A stretch of 11,112 nt of DNA from an uncultured Prevotella sp. (GCA_900546605.1 URDV01000056.1:1-11112), one strand, 5' to 3'. Positions 1 to 7,478 are shown, counted from the first letter of the stretch. Translations and numbers: made by a program. Notes: generated from the sequence alone by a model not told the origin.

Positions 1-2
1 CG

Positions 3-404
3 TATTTGCGAAATGAGGTGTTCAATCGTTTGTTTTCACAAGCCGAGATAGCCCGCTTTGATAAAAAAGAACTAAAGGCATACGAGGACAGTTTGAAAGC
101 TTACCGTGACATCAAAAACTCATTGGACACAGCAAAGGAAGAAGGACGTGCTGAAGGGCTTGCAGAAGGACGTGCTGAAGGACATGCTGAAGGGCTTGCA
201 GAAGGGCTTGCAGAAGGACGTGCTAAAGGACATGCGGAAGGGCATGCTGAAGGACGTGCAGAAGGGCTTGCTGAAGGAGCTTCAGAAAAGGCCTTAACCA
301 TAGCTCGCGAGTTGCTTGCCATGAACATGTCAATAGACAATATCAAGAAGGTTACTGGATTAACGGATGATGAAATTCATAACTTATCAAATACATCTTT
401 GTGA
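3..404 (+). CDS. Rpn family nuclease / putative transposase, C-terminal part (5' end outside window)
   Basis: The frame is open from the first base, so this is the 3' end of a longer gene; the TTG at position 6 is not a credible start. The visible 133 residues resemble the C-terminal tail of the Rpn (recombination-promoting nuclease, PD-(D/E)XK, also annotated 'PD-(D/E)XK nuclease family transposase') proteins. A segment reading KELKAYEDSLKAYRDIKN leads into a TAKEEG-type charged linker. The linker becomes a repetitive (A-E-G-R/H/L) stretch at about residues 47-94. The protein closes with a small helical region, ARELLAMNMSIDNIKKVTGL, like the usual end of this family. The catalytic domain (D...D/E-x-K) would lie upstream and cannot be inspected, so activity is unknown. 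Family members are DNA endonucleases linked to RecA-independent recombination; that role is carried over from the family, not shown here. The stop codon is TGA at 402-404, and the next gene starts 250 bp downstream. Confidence 0.75.
   Translation, partial: YLRNEVFNRLFSQAEIARFDKKELKAYEDSLKAYRDIKNSLDTAKEEGRAEGLAEGRAEGHAEGLAEGLAEGRAKGHAEGHAEGRAEGLAEGASEKALTIARELLAMNMSIDNIKKVTGLTDDEIHNLSNTSL
141..284 (+). repeat. 12-bp in-frame tandem repeat (12 units) inside the Rpn-family gene
   Basis: Twelve consecutive 12-bp units follow the pattern GAAGGRCNTGCN (typical units GAAGGACGTGCT and GAAGGGCTTGCA). Each encodes four residues, E-G-(R/L/H)-A. Units 4-6 and 8-11 are nearly identical to one another and only the last unit drifts (GAAGGAGCTTCA). 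Because the unit is a multiple of three, gain or loss of units would lengthen or shorten the tail without a frameshift. Confidence 0.95.
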
Positions 405-562
405 TAAATTGGTGTATGCCAACTAAGTGTTCAGAATTATTTTTGCAAGTCCAGGAAAGCTCCATGAGCGTTTTATGTGCTTGTGTATGACCACTAAAAG
501 CCCAAATCTGATTTTTATAGCATTAGCACTCTCTACGTAGAAATATCTCAGAGGGCATTTTT

Positions 563-611
563 ACCTGTTAACCCGTTAACTTGTCAACTTGTTTACTAAT
601 TCCGCCAACGC
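563..611. repeat. Left arm of 49-bp inverted repeat flanking folK-GNAT
   Basis: The reverse complement of this 49-bp segment matches 1634-1682 at 42 of 49 positions without gaps (counted by eye). The arm is itself internally periodic: GTTAACCC, GTTAACTT, GTCAACTT, GTTTACTA is an 8-bp tandem series. It ends 43 bp before the folK start codon. The rest of the 405-654 gap is A/T-rich, with a perfect 10-bp palindrome TCTACGTAGA at 532-541 and no clear TAnnTTTG promoter. Confidence 0.85.
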
Positions 612-654
612 GTAATGTTACAAAATTCTTTAGCAAAAGTTGAGACTTTGAATC

Positions 655-1617
655 ATGATTAAAACACTTTATTTAGCCCTTGGTACAAATTTAGGAAGCT
701 TACAAGAAAACATAGAACGTGCTACGCAGCTTATAGCTGAGCGCATAGGCCGGGTAGTGAAGACTGCTACCCCTATTGAAACATTGCCAGTGGGCTTTAA
801 GTCGGCTAATGCTTTCTTAAATTCAGCTATTGAGGTGCAAACAGAACTGGCTGTGGATGAGGTGCTATTGCGTACACAGCAAATTGAACACGAAATGGGG
901 CGTACGCTAAAGAGTCATAATGGGGTGCATTATGATCGCATTATTGACATCGACTTACTATTTTATGCCGATGTGCAGATACATACCCCACAATTAACCC
1001 TTCCGCATCCACACATAGCCGAACGCTTGTTTGTGCTTGAGCCTTTAGCTGAGATTGCGCCCCAATTGCAACATCCTTATTATGGTCAAACCATCAGCGA
1101 ATTGCTTGCCACGCGCCAGCGATGCCATATGGTGCGACTTACTGAAACCATGTGTACACCCCAGCTGCTTACGGCAGTCAACCATTTGCTTCAGCAGCTT
1201 AGCTCATCAGCCCATGCGTTAACACTCGATGAATTGCGTAGCCTCTCGGCAGAGCATAATGCCTTGTCACACGTGGTGTTGCTTTATGCTTGCGTGCCTG
1301 AACCTGGCACGCAGCAGCTTTGCGCATTGACTGATTTGCCTAATCCTATAGGCATGGCCACTTTGTGTGTGTGTCAGCAACCTACGGGACGTAAGGCATG
1401 GATTGAAGATGTGGTGATTGATAAGCAGTGGCGCGGACTTGGTCTTTCGCGTCCTTTGTTGCGTCATCTTATTGCCATAGCGCGTAGTGAGGCGCTGCAG
1501 TCGGTCAATCTTACTTCGCGGCCAGAACGCGTTGCAGCGAACCTTCTTTATCAAAGCCTTGGCTTTGTGCAGCGCACCACAAATGTGTATAAAATGGCGC
1601 TTGATACACAGATTTAA
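655..1617 (+). CDS. folK: HPPK (FolK) fused to a C-terminal GNAT acetyltransferase domain
   Basis: Residues 1-157 are 6-hydroxymethyl-7,8-dihydropterin pyrophosphokinase, which transfers pyrophosphate from ATP to the pterin just before dihydropteroate synthase in folate synthesis (cytosolic). Supporting motifs are the N-terminal YLALGTNLG, and RIIDIDLLFY, whose D98 and D100 match the Mg-binding aspartates of HPPK. The PHPHIAERLFVLEPLAEIAP block (117-136) is also typical. A lone HPPK is about 160 residues, so residues ~158-320 are extra and resemble a GNAT fold. They include the acetyl-CoA loop Q258-W-R-G-L-G263 after VVID, and NLLYQSLGF (296-304), a common GNAT ending. The acetyl acceptor is unknown. 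The ORF is continuous from ATG 655 to TAA. An internal ATG at 1129 (M159) sits exactly at the domain junction and could give a separate acetyltransferase. No adjacent folate genes are visible, and the gene sits alone between the two arms of an inverted repeat. Confidence 0.9.
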   Translation: MIKTLYLALGTNLGSLQENIERATQLIAERIGRVVKTATPIETLPVGFKSANAFLNSAIEVQTELAVDEVLLRTQQIEHEMGRTLKSHNGVHYDRIIDIDLLFYADVQIHTPQLTLPHPHIAERLFVLEPLAEIAPQLQHPYYGQTISELLATRQRCHMVRLTETMCTPQLLTAVNHLLQQLSSSAHALTLDELRSLSAEHNALSHVVLLYACVPEPGTQQLCALTDLPNPIGMATLCVCQQPTGRKAWIEDVVIDKQWRGLGLSRPLLRHLIAIARSEALQSVNLTSRPERVAANLLYQSLGFVQRTTNVYKMALDTQI

Positions 1618-1633
1618 TTTAGCAACCTAATAT

Positions 1634-1682
1634 GCGTTGGTGGAATTAGTAAACCAGTTAAAAGGTTAAAGGGTTGACAGGT
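1634..1682. repeat. Right arm of 49-bp inverted repeat flanking folK-GNAT
   Basis: This arm begins 17 bp after the folK-GNAT stop codon and is the inverted partner of 563-611 (42/49 identical, mismatches scattered). It continues the same 8-bp periodicity, AGTAAACC, AGTTAAAA, GGTTAAAG, GGTTGACA, GGTTGAAA, running a few bases past the arm. In an mRNA covering both arms, the two could pair and enclose the whole coding region. It lacks the G/C-rich stem and U-tract of an intrinsic terminator. Confidence 0.85.
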
Positions 1683-1722
1683 TGAAATTTAAATGCCATT
1701 TTTTCGGAAATATTGACTTCTT

Positions 1723-1874
1723 AAATAGACGCAATGACGTAATTTGATAGTAATATAATGGGAATAAAGGATGGCCTATTGGGGTGTAAAGAAGAGAATG
1801 CAGGGATAAAAGGTATATATTTGTGCAAATAATGCAAATTAAAGTTATATAGTTTATAAAAAATGCGTCTATTT
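1723..1874. repeat. Short inverted pair, 11 bp, spanning 152 bp
   Basis: AAATAGACGCA at 1723-1733 has its exact reverse complement TGCGTCTATTT at 1864-1874. The enclosed A/T-rich DNA carries no ORF, and I saw no clear target-site duplication outside the arms. It could be the ends of a tiny degenerate MITE, or chance in A/T-rich sequence. Confidence 0.45.
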
Positions 1875-1954
1875 TATATAGCTACATCATTTTTGGGGGC
1901 TATGAAATAGCTTGTTTTCAGTAAAAAAATGATCTCATGTACCCATAATCTAAT

Positions 1955-1986
1955 CCATAGATAGCATTCTATTCCATAGATAGCAT
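1955..1986 (+). repeat. Direct repeat, 13-bp core with 19-bp period
   Basis: CCATAGATAGCAT occurs at 1955-1967 and again at 1974-1986, directly abutting the start of the 23-bp array. The shared ATAGCATA and GCATAGTATT sequence suggests the array grew out of this segment. Confidence 0.75.
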
Positions 1987-2134
1987 AGTATTCAATGGCA
2001 CTTGAGCATAGTATTCAATGGCACTTGAGTATAGTACTCAATGGCACTTGAGTATAGTACTCAAAGGCACTTGAGCATAGTACTCAATGGCACTTGAGCA
2101 TAGTACTCAAAGGCACTTGAGTATAGTATTCAAT
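1983..2134. repeat. 23-bp tandem array with a palindrome at each junction
   Basis: Six complete 23-bp units start at 1983, 2006, 2029, 2052, 2075 and 2098, followed by a 14-bp partial unit to 2134. Units vary at only a few sites (GCATAG or GTATAG, TATTC or TACTC, CAATGG or CAAAGG). Each unit junction creates an inverted repeat. At 2025-2041 and 2048-2064 it is the perfect TTGAGTATAGTACTCAA (7-bp arms, 3-bp centre), and at 2002, 2071, 2094 and 2117 it has one or two changes. There are no unique spacers, so this is not a CRISPR array. Confidence 0.93.
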
Positions 2135-2192
2135 TGTTGTCTTAATGTGGAATCAGATGTATGTATATTTTGCTCAATGATTGTGCGATGTC

Positions 2193-2214
2193 TTAATGCT
2201 TTTGCCCTTTCAGG
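2193..2214 (+). repeat. Dispersed repeat family 1, copy 1 (GCTTTTGCCCTTTCA core)
   Basis: All 22 bases are identical to the reverse complement of 11077-11098 at the far end of the window, and the core recurs at 8251-8271. After the core, GTTCAAAAT follows here (2221-2229) and at 8274-8282. The GGGC/GCCC mini-hairpin of the intact copy is disrupted here, suggesting a decayed copy. Confidence 0.85.
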
Positions 2215-2294
2215 TAGGGTGTTCAAAATCCGCCAAATTTTTCCACGCCATTTGATGTCAAATAAATGGCATTTCACGCGCCAGCCCAACCCCA

Positions 2295-2388
2295 GGAGGT
2301 ATTTATGACTATTCCTTTCCCCATAGCATAGCACATAAATAGTTTGTTATACCTAATTTATGACTACCTCCAAGCACGAAGCGCAAAG
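2295..2388. repeat. Dispersed repeat family 2, copy A (GGAGGTA...TACCTCC hairpin)
   Basis: GGAGGTA (2295-2301) can pair with TACCTCC (2365-2371). The interior repeats the motif TTTATGACTA twice, and the 3' side continues as CCAAGCACGAAGCGCAAA (2370-2387). The same order of elements recurs at 7811-7868 (GGAGT, ATTCATGACT, ATTCATAACT, ACTCC, CCAAGCGTGAAACGCAAA), so this is a repeated element rather than a chance hairpin. Confidence 0.7.
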
Positions 2389-2578
2389 AAAAATTTATAA
2401 CTCCATAAATTAACGCAGATTTTGGGGATTTTCAACTTCCTATTTGTAAGAGAAAAATAGAAGGGGAAAAACATCATCAATGTCAATATGCTAACATTTG
2501 ATTCTTCTATTTGAGCGTGAATGCACAGCTTTTGTATTTTTTTAATAAAAATCATATGGAAGGGGGGGAAAAAAACTG

Positions 2579-2586
2579 TACCTTTG
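2579..2586 (+). promoter_or_regulatory. Candidate -7 promoter element for the GH27 gene
   Basis: TACCTTTG is an exact match to the Bacteroidota sigma-ABfr -7 consensus TAnnTTTG. At the expected 19-bp spacing, the -33 position holds only a poor match to TTTG. Transcription would start near 2590-2595 and give a leader of about 200 nt before the ATG at 2795. Confidence 0.5.
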
Positions 2587-2794
2587 TACTGGGGATTATT
2601 TCTTAACCTAAAATATGATACATAATCATCCTAACGTATAGTTAAAATCAACAGTTACAAGCAATTACAACCTATAACCAAACTTTGGGGAAGGGTGTGA
2701 TAAAACTTTCCTTTCGTTATCAAAATACGGAACTAAGTTGAAGCCAACAACTGAGATCTTACACCATTGAATAATAATTTTTTAATAAATTTAT

Positions 2795-5700
2795 ATGAAT
2801 AAAATCTTACTTGCGGTATTTATGCTAGCATCAGCATTAAATGCCTTGGCTGGTATTGAGGTGAGCACAACTCTCCCCAAAAATGGAACGCCCGAGCATA
2901 GCTACACAATGGTTAATGGCAACGGCTACTATTGCAATGCCACCACATCGCCTACGCAGACTTCGGCAAATTATGCCACGTTTGCATTCTACGCAGGCAC
3001 AGAAACGGGTTCTTACTACATCTACAACATCACAGCACAGAAGTGGGTGAGCTATACGAAGAAGGCTTCGTATGACAATCAGACAGGCTTTGTGCAGTTG
3101 ACTGAAGAAAAGCAGGAAGCTGCCATTTACAAATTCACTGAAATCAATGGTGGAGCCTATCAAATTCAGCCCTACAACACCACGGGTGTAGCAGCCAAAT
3201 ACTTGAACTGGTTATATGGTCCTGGAACCTCCAACCCTGTAGACGGTAATGTCACATTAGGTATTTATCAAGACCCTGGTAATAAAGATGCTGGTTCCAG
3301 ATGGTTCTTTAAGGAGGTTGGTGTAACACACAAATACACACTCTTTAGCGATGGTATGCCCAGCACTGCCTCTGTTACCATCAACGGACAAACATTTACA
3401 GGACTGAACGCACAAGGTAGTCAGTCGATATCCATCGAAGGCGACCCTCAAGCAAGCGATGTAAAAGTGAACGTTGGCAATGGTTGCGCAGCTAAGGTAA
3501 CCATTGATAATGCCAACTATCAGGTTGACTTTAAGTTTGTGCAATTCTTCAATCCTACCGAAAGCGTAGACGCTGAGGTGAAGTATTCTTACCTCTTGCA
3601 CATGCCCCAAGCTTACATCAAGATGATTAACAATGACCTTCACCACACTACCACACGTGGCGAAGCAGATAAGTTCATCTTTATTGAAGATGCTAAAAAT
3701 CTTGGCAAATATTACATCTACGACCTTTCGGCTAATTGCTATCTCTACTATACTTCGACCAATAATGGTAGTGGCGTGGATAACACTTCACAGAGTAATG
3801 TGCGATACACTACCAACATTAGTGAGGCAAAGACTTGGCAGCTTTATTGTCTCTCTGACGAAACCGTAGCCATTATTCCTGGCGAAATTGCTGACCCCAC
3901 ATCATCATCTGCTTCGTTGAACTTTACGGGTGGTATTAGCCATAATAAAGTACTTAACCTCTGGAGTGCAGATGATAGCAATTCTGCTTGGCAGATTATC
4001 GATCCTACAGCAGGTTCTATGCCTTGTGCCACATTGATGTATGCACTTCCTGGTGCTCCATTCATTCACAAATTGGTGCCCAACCAAGGCGAAACTGTAA
4101 CCAGTGTTGACTTTGGCACTGACCTCCCTGGCTTTGAACTTAAAGAAGACCGCCTTACGGTTGGTAACAGATATAAGTATGTTTCAGGTACTGCTCCTAC
4201 CACTGAAGGCGAATACGTTTATACCGTTAAGACTAAGGCAGGCGATTCTGAAGAAGAAACCTCTACTAAGGTTCGCCTCATTGTTGATAAGCACATGCAG
4301 TCGCCCACACCTATGATGGCTTGGTTGACATGGAACTGGTTTGCGCGCTCTATTAGCCACGAAAAGATGGTTGAAATTGCAAAGGGCTTGGAAAAGCACG
4401 GTTTGATTAAAGCAGGTTTCAACACAATCGTATTGGACGATGCTTGGGCTGTAAATACCACAGACAAGAATGCCTTGAACTACGATGCTAATAAATTCCC
4501 CAAAGGCATCAGCGGCTTGAAGGAAGACTTGAAGAAAATTAACGACAAGTTGAAGGTTGGCATCTACAGTGATGCGGGTTCTATGACCTGCGAAAATTAT
4601 CAACCAGGTTCTTTCGGATACGAAGAACAGCACATTAAATTGTTCGACTCTTGGGGCGTAGACATGCTTAAGTATGACTTCTGCAACCATCAGGCAAGTG
4701 CCAAAATCAGCTACTCACAGATGGGTAAGGTGATTGCTGCACTCAATAAGAAGCGCAAGACCGAGAATAAAGTTCCCTTCGTATTCAACATTTGCGAATG
4801 GGGTCAGAATCAACCCTGGACTTGGGGTGCCGAAGTGGGTGGCTCAAGCTGGCGTGCAACAAGTGATGCTCGTGAAGACTGGATTGGTAACAGCTCACGC
4901 CCTGGCGTAATTGGTGGTGTTGATGCCGTACGTCGTTTATGGATGTATGCAGGTGTAAACCGCTTCAACGACCTCGACATGATGTGTATCGGTCTTCATG
5001 GTTTGGGTGGTCCGAGCAACAATACAGCAAATCATCAATCAAATGGTGGTACAATTACAGGTTTGAACGAAGCACAAGCGCGTTCACAAATGTCATTGTG
5101 GTGTATGTTTGCAAGCCCCTTGGCTTTGACTTGCGACCTTCGTGAGACTCCTCAGGGCGAAGCAAATAGCGGTGTAACAGTTCCTAAGTCATTGATTACA
5201 GATGCTGATATCAAGACCTTGACCAATGCTGAAATTCTTGCTATTAACCAAGATAAGTTGGGTCAGCAGGCTGAATATATGGAATCTCTTTCAACAGGAC
5301 GGACCAACTATTCTAACACAGGTTACGACGTTTACGTGAAAGACTTGGAAGGTGGACGCATGGCTGTTTCTGTTACCAACCGTGGTGGTTCAGCCATTAC
5401 AGGTCCTACTTTGAACCTCACCGACCTTTATTTGCAAGCAGGCAAAGCCTACAACTGCCACGATATTTGGGCAGACACTGATAACCAAATCGAGAACCAA
5501 TTGGTTGTAGGTACACTCAACGCATACGAGACGAAGGTTTACGTTATTGCAGAAGGTAGCACAAACTACCTTAAAAGCCTCACCGCTGCTTTGAGCTCAG
5601 CCAAGTCTGTATTGGACAAAAATGCAGAATATAAAGGTAAGCCCTTCTATTGTTCAACAGAAGCTTACAATGCTTTGCAAGAGGTATACAACCAGTATAA

Positions 5701-7459
5701 GGACAATACAACTGCTACACAAGAGGATGTAAATGCTGTAAATACTGCCATCACTACATTTAATTCATCAGCAATTTCAACAAGTCAAATTCAAGATGGA
5801 ACAGAGGTGCTGCTTGGCAACCAAAAGCATTCACTCTATGTTTATGCAAAGGAAATTAAAAGAACAGGTGACAAAGGTGGTTTCCTTGGCTCAGGTTCAG
5901 CAAAAGATAGCTATCGCTACCTCTTTACCATCAAAACGGCTTCAGCTGGTAAATACAAAATTTACAGCAACTATTACAAAAAGTATGTAGGTGCTATTCC
6001 TACAGAGAACGACCGAGAATTTGCTCTCGTTGAAGAAGCGAATGCAGGTGAATTTACGATTGATGCTGCAAACTATGGCTTCGGTTACTGCCGTATCTAT
6101 GATGCGAACTGCAATTACACGAGTGGTTCTACCTTGGTTAACGCATTGCATATGTGTGATTGGACGCAATATAAAATATATGGCAATGGCGTTGTACGTT
6201 GGGAAAAAGAATCAGATGCTTCTGCTTTCAAACTCATCTACGCAACTGAGGACATTAAAACAGCTTGGGATAATGCACTTGCATTAAGCTTGCAGGTAGC
6301 AAAGAAACATGCTGGTACATGTATTGGTGACTACAATGCAGAGGCTATCACTGCTGCAGAGGCTGCATTTAATGCTGCCACTGAAAAGTCTACCGTAGCT
6401 AAGGCAACCGACGATGCACTTTTGGCTGCGCGTGTAGCTCCCGCTGCTGGTAAGTATTACACGATCAGCAATGCTACGCAAACAGACAAGTTCATTACCG
6501 AAAACTACAAGAGCCAAACAAGTGGTGGCGAAAACAAACTGATTGCTGCTGTTAAAGAAGCAAACATTATGCCTACCCTTTGGCGTTTTCAACAGTTAAC
6601 TGCAGCGGGTCAGACAGACCTCTACAAAATTATTGCAGCCAATTCAGGTAAGTGCATGAGTAAAGCCGCTGAGGGATATACAATGCACGTAACTGCTACG
6701 GATAATGCAAATGCAGGTGCTTTCGACATCTTTACAAAGGATGCTGTGAATAAGGAACATGCAGTTTCATTGGTTACTTATACAGACCTGTCGCGTGCTA
6801 ATCGCGGTACAGCTTGCATCAAGGACGATTTTACAGAAATAAATTCACAAAATGATCCCAATGCAAACAACAATTTCCTTGTTCAGGAAGTAGCTGAAAT
6901 TCCTGTTGCCATCTCTGCTGCACGTTATGCAACTTTGAACTTGCCTTGCGCTGTAACAGTGAATGGTGAAGTGAAAGCTTACATCGCAGCTGATGGTGAA
7001 AATGAAGTTACTTTAAGTGCTATTGAGAATGGTGTAATCCCCGCAAACACACCCGTAATCCTTGTGGGTAACGAGGGTTCTTACAACTTTACCATTAACA
7101 CAGACAATACTACAGAGGCTATTTCTTCAGCCTTGACGGGTACACTTGTTCCTACTACAATTGCAGCTAACGCTACGGCTTACATCTTGAAGAAGGGTGC
7201 TCAGGGTATCGGTATGTACAAGATTACTTCTGAAACCGACCGTACAATCGCTGCTAACAAGGCTTACATGAGCTCAACTACTGCTACAGCTTCTAACATG
7301 AAGGTATTCAACTTTGGTGGTACTTCTACCAGCATTAACAATGCAGTTGTTGGTAACGCTGAGAACATTGTTTACTATGACCTTAATGGTCGTCGCGTGC
7401 TCTATCCTGCACATGGCGTATTCGTAAAGGCTAATGGTGAGAAGGTTTACATCAAGTAA
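2795..7459 (+). CDS. Secreted multimodular GH27 alpha-galactosidase-type glycoside hydrolase
   Basis: This 1554-residue exported enzyme probably removes terminal alpha-D-galactose from glycans. Residues 1-19 form a signal peptide (cleavage after ALNALA). Residues ~410-498 look like an Ig-like domain. The GH27 barrel begins near Q502 (PMMAWLTWNWF). The nucleophile is D628 in MLKYDFCN and the acid/base D691 in WRATSDARED; NRFNDLDMM and FASPLALTCDLRE complete the signature. A beta-sandwich follows (~810-922). Four related modules surround this core (~33-175, ~262-403, ~1001-1148, ~1216-1361), each with a G/D-x-Y-x-I strand such as GSYYIYNITAQKW or GKYYIYDLSANCY. They are probably beta-trefoil/ricin-like and glycan-binding. 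Helical linkers lie at ~924-992 and ~1152-1214. The final block (~1365-1554) ends YYDLNGRRVLYPAHGVFVKA, like Prevotella C-terminal secretion/sorting tails. GH27 also includes alpha-N-acetylgalactosaminidases and beta-L-arabinopyranosidases, so the exact substrate is open. It is co-transcribed with the small gene 19 bp downstream. Confidence 0.9.
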   Translation: MNKILLAVFMLASALNALAGIEVSTTLPKNGTPEHSYTMVNGNGYYCNATTSPTQTSANYATFAFYAGTETGSYYIYNITAQKWVSYTKKASYDNQTGFVQLTEEKQEAAIYKFTEINGGAYQIQPYNTTGVAAKYLNWLYGPGTSNPVDGNVTLGIYQDPGNKDAGSRWFFKEVGVTHKYTLFSDGMPSTASVTINGQTFTGLNAQGSQSISIEGDPQASDVKVNVGNGCAAKVTIDNANYQVDFKFVQFFNPTESVDAEVKYSYLLHMPQAYIKMINNDLHHTTTRGEADKFIFIEDAKNLGKYYIYDLSANCYLYYTSTNNGSGVDNTSQSNVRYTTNISEAKTWQLYCLSDETVAIIPGEIADPTSSSASLNFTGGISHNKVLNLWSADDSNSAWQIIDPTAGSMPCATLMYALPGAPFIHKLVPNQGETVTSVDFGTDLPGFELKEDRLTVGNRYKYVSGTAPTTEGEYVYTVKTKAGDSEEETSTKVRLIVDKHMQSPTPMMAWLTWNWFARSISHEKMVEIAKGLEKHGLIKAGFNTIVLDDAWAVNTTDKNALNYDANKFPKGISGLKEDLKKINDKLKVGIYSDAGSMTCENYQPGSFGYEEQHIKLFDSWGVDMLKYDFCNHQASAKISYSQMGKVIAALNKKRKTENKVPFVFNICEWGQNQPWTWGAEVGGSSWRATSDAREDWIGNSSRPGVIGGVDAVRRLWMYAGVNRFNDLDMMCIGLHGLGGPSNNTANHQSNGGTITGLNEAQARSQMSLWCMFASPLALTCDLRETPQGEANSGVTVPKSLITDADIKTLTNAEILAINQDKLGQQAEYMESLSTGRTNYSNTGYDVYVKDLEGGRMAVSVTNRGGSAITGPTLNLTDLYLQAGKAYNCHDIWADTDNQIENQLVVGTLNAYETKVYVIAEGSTNYLKSLTAALSSAKSVLDKNAEYKGKPFYCSTEAYNALQEVYNQYKDNTTATQEDVNAVNTAITTFNSSAISTSQIQDGTEVLLGNQKHSLYVYAKEIKRTGDKGGFLGSGSAKDSYRYLFTIKTASAGKYKIYSNYYKKYVGAIPTENDREFALVEEANAGEFTIDAANYGFGYCRIYDANCNYTSGSTLVNALHMCDWTQYKIYGNGVVRWEKESDASAFKLIYATEDIKTAWDNALALSLQVAKKHAGTCIGDYNAEAITAAEAAFNAATEKSTVAKATDDALLAARVAPAAGKYYTISNATQTDKFITENYKSQTSGGENKLIAAVKEANIMPTLWRFQQLTAAGQTDLYKIIAANSGKCMSKAAEGYTMHVTATDNANAGAFDIFTKDAVNKEHAVSLVTYTDLSRANRGTACIKDDFTEINSQNDPNANNNFLVQEVAEIPVAISAARYATLNLPCAVTVNGEVKAYIAADGENEVTLSAIENGVIPANTPVILVGNEGSYNFTINTDNTTEAISSALTGTLVPTTIAANATAYILKKGAQGIGMYKITSETDRTIAANKAYMSSTTATASNMKVFNFGGTSTSINNAVVGNAENIVYYDLNGRRVLYPAHGVFVKANGEKVYIK

Positions 7460-7478
7460 TAGAAAAAATAAAATCATA

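Larger units (their letters stand above)
1618..2794. other. 1.2-kb gene-free region rich in repeats
   Basis: I find no convincing gene on either strand here. The few short open frames have no recognisable motif, and the one at 2087-2308 owes its start to the 23-bp repeat array. The region holds the right arm of the folK inverted repeat, an 11-bp inverted pair (1723/1864), a 19-bp direct repeat, a 23-bp palindrome array and fragments of two dispersed repeat families. The promoter and ~200-nt leader of the GH27 gene lie at its end. A TATATTTG box at 1816-1823 looks like a -7 element but has no gene downstream. The leader contains a small perfect stem, TGATAA/TTATCA (2698-2703 with 2717-2722). 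Confidence 0.7.

Noticed and set aside
106..297. Open frame of 63 codons in the second forward frame, rich in KDVLKGLQK repeats
   Set aside because: It is a shadow of the 12-bp repeat in the Rpn-family gene. Any repeat of a multiple of three stays open in other frames if it lacks stops.
1983..2134. CRISPR-like array
   Set aside because: Units are contiguous 23-mers with no unique spacers, and no cas genes are nearby.
2364..2555. Minus-strand 63-aa ORF upstream of the GH27 gene
   Set aside because: The translation is lysine/phenylalanine-rich from A/T-rich DNA, with no motif and no promoter; its end overlaps a dispersed repeat.
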